Origin: Gammaproteobacteria bacterium
Lineage (GTDB): Bacteria > Pseudomonadota > Gammaproteobacteria > DSM-16500
Assembly (NCBI GenBank): GCA_004322325.1
Contig: SCTP01000032.1
Location: forward strand, 1-9,808
Direction: 5' to 3'
Length of the DNA stretch: 9,808 nt
Both the position numbers and the translations under genes were made by a program. Each line of letters opens with the position of its first letter. The first letter of the stretch is position 1. Below the pieces are notes generated by a model, which saw nothing but the letters and a program-made list of their open reading frames with translations, was not told the origin of the DNA and did no database searches. Shown here piece after piece: positions 7,644 through 9,808 of the stretch.

Positions 7644-8273
7644 GTGGGTTACGCTGAGACGGTCAAGTTTTTGGTTGCGATGATTATCATGATGAATCCG
7701 CTGGGTTCATTATCGATTTTTCTGCAATTGACACATAAATTTCCTTCCGCTCACCAGCACCGGATTGCTTTAAAATGCGGTTTATCGATTATCGTGATTA
7801 TGCTCATCACGATCTGGCTAGGTAATCAACTACTTGAATTATTAGGCATTACCATTCCTTCTTTCCGCTTTGCTGGCGGCATTATCTTATTGCTGACTGG
7901 TTTATCCATGCTGCAATCGAAAGAAAGCCCCATGAACCATACGCCTGAAGATGATATCGCAGCGGAAGAGCGCACTTCTTTAGCCATTGTTCCGCTTGCC
8001 TTACCCGTTATTGTGGGACCCGGCTCGATTAGCACGCTGATTATTGCCTCGACAGATTATCCGACCGCTCATCTCAAACTGTGGTTATCGATTCTTTGCC
8101 TCATGCTAGCTGGCGGGATGGGATTTATTTTGTATTATGGCAGTACGATTGCGCGGTTGGTGGGAGAGTCGGTGATTAAGGTGATTACGAGGATTATGGG
8201 GATGATTATCATGGCCATCGCGGTGGGGATGTTGGCGAATGGGTTGGTGGGGTTGATACCGGCGTTGCGGTAA
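7644..8273 (+). CDS. MarC-family integral membrane protein
   Basis: A 209-aa very hydrophobic protein with about six transmembrane segments (roughly 7-27, 44-63, 71-91, 111-134, 145-165, 182-204), matching the length and topology of the MarC/YchE/YhgN family. Family marks: MMNPLGSLSIFL near residue 16-27, SFRFAGGIILLLTGLSML (73-90), and the duplicated-looking VPLALPVIVGPGSISTLI (116-132). The biochemical role of the family is unsettled; the old link of MarC to multiple antibiotic resistance was not upheld for marC itself, so no transport substrate should be inferred. The start is GTG at 7644 with a weak purine-rich GAGAGAG about 7-13 nt upstream. The last 38 or so codons are strongly G-ending (GTG, GCG, TTG, GGG), unlike the first two thirds. 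The gene ends 2 nt before a convergent gene. Confidence 0.9.
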   Translation: MGYAETVKFLVAMIIMMNPLGSLSIFLQLTHKFPSAHQHRIALKCGLSIIVIMLITIWLGNQLLELLGITIPSFRFAGGIILLLTGLSMLQSKESPMNHTPEDDIAAEERTSLAIVPLALPVIVGPGSISTLIIASTDYPTAHLKLWLSILCLMLAGGMGFILYYGSTIARLVGESVIKVITRIMGMIIMAIAVGMLANGLVGLIPALR

Positions 8274-8275
8274 GA

Positions 8276-8554
8276 TTATCCATTTTTACTAAAATAATAA
8301 CCAAGTATGAGTGTTACAATTGGTAATAATCCCGTTTTACATAACTCAAATAAAGATAGGCTTAAATTAGCATCCACGTAATCTACTTTTGCAAGATGAT
8401 TAATGAATATAGTTAAAAGAAAAACACAGAAAATCCCCGCCAACACCCAATAAGCAAGACGCATCCGTGCTTTTTCAGGATGCCAAAGTTGTTTATCCGG
8501 TAACGATATTTCAGATGGAAACTCATTGCTTAAATCTTCATCATTGCTTGCCAT
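8276..8554 (-). CDS. Small two-helix membrane protein, unknown function
   Basis: A 92-aa protein I do not recognise. It has an acidic, hydrophilic N-terminal stretch (1-32, rich in Asp, Glu and Ser), two basic residues (Arg30, Arg32) just before a first transmembrane helix (about 33-53), a short polar loop with KVDYVDANLS (56-65), and a second helix (about 67-88) ending LGYYFSKNG. Both ends are probably cytoplasmic, judging by the positive residues. There is no signal peptide or enzyme motif. The start is the ATG at 8554, with GGGGA 9 nt upstream; an in-frame TTG at 8563 is too close to that site. It overlaps the end of the ribbon-helix-helix gene by 14 bp, so the two are almost certainly co-transcribed and co-translated. 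GC content is low. A membrane toxin, an anchor, or a small accessory of the regulator are possible roles, none supported directly. Confidence 0.72.
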   Translation of the reverse strand: MASNDEDLSNEFPSEISLPDKQLWHPEKARMRLAYWVLAGIFCVFLLTIFINHLAKVDYVDANLSLSLFELCKTGLLPIVTLILGYYFSKNG

Positions 8555-8807
8555 GTTGCACAATCCCCGGCAATTTCATTATATATTTATTGCCATTTTC
8601 TTCCAGAATGACTTTACCTCCCCGACTAATTACATCGGTAATCATATCAGCAATGTCAATTGAATAACGAATGGCTGTTGTTTTATTTTCTGCATGAACA
8701 CGATCTTGCACTTCTTCTATCTTATTTAAAGTATTCTCTGTCATATTGACATGAACAAGTTTATATCTTTGAGCTTTCTTTTTATCTTCTGCTTTTTCTG
8801 GTTTCAT
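8541..8807 (-). CDS. Ribbon-helix-helix-type DNA-binding protein, probable autorepressor
   Basis: An 88-aa protein with a lysine-rich start (KPEKAEDKKKAQR), then a segment that fits a ribbon-helix-helix fold: beta strand KLVHVNM (16-22), helix A TENTLNKIEEVQDRV (23-37), a turn at ENKTT (40-44), and helix B TAIRYSIDIADMITDVI (44-60). A tail with GGKVILEENGNKYIMKLP (63-80) resembles the short beta segment that follows the fold in many small regulators. I infer DNA binding from this pattern; I cannot name the exact family. The start ATG at 8807 has GAGGG 4 nt upstream. Four 11-bp-spaced repeats cover its promoter, the layout expected if it represses its own transcription. Its 3' end overlaps the small membrane-protein gene by 14 bp. 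The regulator-first order resembles antitoxin-toxin operons, but no known toxin is seen. It is AT-rich compared with both neighbours. Confidence 0.75.
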   Translation of the reverse strand: MKPEKAEDKKKAQRYKLVHVNMTENTLNKIEEVQDRVHAENKTTAIRYSIDIADMITDVISRGGKVILEENGNKYIMKLPGIVQHGKQ

Positions 8808-8811
8808 GACG

Positions 8812-8816
8812 CCCTC
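8812..8816 (-). promoter_or_regulatory. Shine-Dalgarno site of the ribbon-helix-helix gene
   Basis: GAGGG on the minus strand with 4 nt to the ATG at 8807. It lies just downstream of the last ATATAC repeat, so the repeats end where the ribosome site begins. Confidence 0.5.
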
Positions 8817-8820
8817 GAAA

Positions 8821-8859
8821 ATATACCTTACATATACAAATTATATACTAATAATATAC
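8821..8859 (-). repeat. Four direct repeats of GTATAT at exact 11-bp spacing, candidate operator
   Basis: On the plus strand ATATAC occurs at 8821-8826, 8832-8837, 8843-8848 and 8854-8859; on the coding strand of the downstream regulator gene this is GTATAT. Each copy is perfect and each start is 11 bp from the next, while the 5-bp spacers (CTTAC, AAATT, TAATA) differ. One copy per helical turn puts all four on the same DNA face. Ribbon-helix-helix repressors of the Arc type bind half-sites about 11 bp apart, so this is a plausible operator for the adjacent gene's product. AT-rich sequence can make such repeats by chance, but four perfect phased hexamers are hard to explain that way. Confidence 0.7.
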
Positions 8860-8869
8860 TTCAAGTCAT
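8840..8869 (-). promoter_or_regulatory. Candidate sigma70 promoter of the ribbon-helix-helix/membrane-protein operon
   Basis: On the minus strand a perfect TATAAT (8845-8840) is preceded, after an 18-bp spacer, by ATGACT (8869-8864), which matches TTGACA at four of six positions. Transcription would begin near 8833. Repeat copies lie in the spacer (8854-8859), on the -10 (8843-8848), across the start region (8832-8837) and just downstream (8821-8826), so a protein bound to them would block RNA polymerase. Confidence 0.5.
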
Positions 8870-8872
8870 CAT

Positions 8873-8907
8873 TAAAAACCTCCTCTCCCGCTTGCGCAAG
8901 AGAGGAG
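8873..8907 (-). terminator. Rho-independent terminator of fumC
   Basis: Read on the minus strand, CTCCTCTC (8907-8900) pairs with GAGAGGAG (8887-8880) across a 12-nt loop and is followed, one base later, by a run of five T (8878-8874). It begins 9 nt after the fumC stop. The loop contains a second small palindrome, CTTGCGCAAG (8891-8900). On the plus strand the A-run precedes the stem, so it is directional for fumC. The sequence resembles a CTCTCCCGCTTGCGGGAGAG-type palindrome that can be dispersed in genomes; that is a guess from memory. Confidence 0.8.
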
Positions 8908-8915
8908 TACGCAAT

Positions 8916-9808
8916 TTACCCCTTCGGCCCTAACATTAATTCCGGCCGCACCCACTCCCTAAACTCCTGCTCATTCAAATACCCCAACGCCAAACAAGCT
9001 TCCAGCAGCGACGTCCCTTCATGCCATGCCTTATGCGCAATCTCCGCTGCTTTGTCATACCCAATTTTTGGCGCCAGCGCTGTCACCAGCATGAGCGAAT
9101 TATGCACCGATGTATTAATCGCCTTCTCATCTGCCTCCAATCCACGCACGCAATACTTAGTAAACATCCGCGATGAATCTGTCAACAATCGAACCGATTG
9201 TAAGAAATTATGAATGATCACCGGCTTAAACACATTCAACTCAAAATTTCCCTGCGAATCTGCAAACCCAATCACCGCATCGTTGCCCATCACTTGCACA
9301 CACACCATCGTCATGGCTTCCGACTGCGTTGGATTCACTTTGCCCGGCATAATCGAAGAACCCGGTTCATTCGCCGGTAAAATTAATTCGCCCAATCCCG
9401 CTCGCGGGCCCGACCCTAACCAACGAATATCATTCGCAATTTTCATCAGTGCACAAGCAAGCGTTTTCAATCCACCACTCGCAAATACAAACGCATCATG
9501 CGCTGCTAATGCCGCAAATTTATTCGGCGCAGAAACAAAAGGTAATCCCGTCAGTTCCGCAATCTTTGCCGCTGCCTGCTCCGCAAATTTCGGATGCGTA
9601 TTAAGACCCGTCCCCACCGCGGTACCACCTAATGCTAATTCATATAAACCCGGCAAGGTTTTTTTGATATTCTCTATTGCCGCATCTAATTGCGCCACAT
9701 AACCAGAAAATTCTTGACCTAATGTCAGCGGCACCGCATCTTGTAAATGCGTACGACCTGTTTTAACAATATGCGCAAATTGCTGTTGCTTTTCTGCTAA
9801 GGCATCAC
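8916..9808 (-). CDS. fumC: Class II fumarate hydratase FumC, C-terminal two thirds (5' part beyond window)
   Basis: Open to the right edge, giving 296 visible residues of a protein normally about 460 long; a GTG at 9734 is internal. Fumarase C converts fumarate to malate in the TCA cycle as an iron-independent homotetramer. Landmarks by visible residue: GRTHLQDA with His20 (E. coli His188), [12 protein letters not shown] (58-69), and the mobile catalytic loop [13 protein letters not shown] (149-161) with Ser150 (E. coli Ser318) and Lys156 (E. coli Lys324). The constant offset of 168 to E. coli indicates no insertions or deletions between these sites. The C-terminal region around [18 protein letters not shown] and the ending ELMLGPKG are typical. 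Argininosuccinate lyase and aspartase share the fold, but GRTHLQDA and the overall sequence favour fumarase. Codons near the 3' end are strongly G-ending. An intrinsic terminator follows. Confidence 0.96.
   Translation of the reverse strand, partial: DALAEKQQQFAHIVKTGRTHLQDAVPLTLGQEFSGYVAQLDAAIENIKKTLPGLYELALGGTAVGTGLNTHPKFAEQAAAKIAELTGLPFVSAPNKFAALAAHDAFVFASGGLKTLACALMKIANDIRWLGSGPRAGLGELILPANEPGSSIMPGKVNPTQSEAMTMVCVQVMGNDAVIGFADSQGNFELNVFKPVIIHNFLQSVRLLTDSSRMFTKYCVRGLEADEKAINTSVHNSLMLVTALAPKIGYDKAAEIAHKAWHEGTSLLEACLALGYLNEQEFREWVRPELMLGPKG

Noticed and set aside
8276..8807. Calling the module a toxin-antitoxin system
   Set aside because: Gene order and autoregulation fit, but the membrane protein has no match I can recognise to a known toxin, so the label would be unsupported.
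8821..8859. ATATAC repeats as a CRISPR array or plasmid iterons
   Set aside because: Units of 11 bp are far too short for CRISPR, and there is no replication gene or DnaA box; the position over a promoter of a ribbon-helix-helix gene favours an operator.
9214..9702. Long open frame on the plus strand opposite fumC (about 160 codons)
   Set aside because: It lies wholly antisense to a well-conserved fumarase, has no recognisable family and no Shine-Dalgarno; it mirrors fumC codon bias.

Overview
The window looks like chromosomal DNA of a moderately AT-rich gammaproteobacterium. The paired AddB-like nuclease and AddA-like helicase-nuclease, the pilV/pilW/pilX minor pilins, SerC, a MarC-family protein and a class II fumarase all fit that group. 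A member of the Legionellales (Coxiella/Legionella relatives) is my best guess, but this is inference from gene content and feel, not a measured placement.

Layout. (1) Positions 1-4004, plus strand: the 3' end of an AddB-like PD-(D/E)XK nuclease with Fe-S cysteines, overlapping by 26 bp a complete 1058-aa UvrD/AddA-like helicase with its own C-terminal nuclease domain; together they look like a double-strand-break end-processing complex. (2) Positions 4001-7538, minus strand: a tightly packed run serC > pilV > pilW > pilX > HSDL2-like short-chain dehydrogenase, with genes overlapping or 15 nt apart, so probably one transcript. It meets the helicase gene tail to tail, with the two stop codons overlapping. 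(3) Positions 7539-7643: a divergent intergenic region. (4) Positions 7644-8273, plus strand: a MarC-family six-helix membrane protein. (5) Positions 8276-8880, minus strand: a compact AT-rich (about 33% GC by hand count) island holding a ribbon-helix-helix-type regulator gene, an overlapping gene for a two-helix membrane protein, and an upstream control region. (6) Positions 8873-9808, minus strand: an intrinsic terminator and the 3' two thirds of fumC, running off the right edge.

The most interesting part is the island at 8276-8880. Upstream of the ribbon-helix-helix gene lie four perfect copies of ATATAC (GTATAT on the coding strand), starting at 8821, 8832, 8843 and 8854, exactly 11 bp apart, spread over a plausible sigma70 promoter. 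That is what a cooperative operator for an Arc-like repressor would look like, so the pair appears to be a self-regulated regulator/membrane-protein module inserted between housekeeping genes. I do not recognise the membrane protein, and the function of the module is unknown. The rest of the window is mostly well-known families, with some oddities: degenerate prepilin processing sites in the minor pilins, and a switch to G-ending codons at the 3' ends of both marC and fumC, which face the island.
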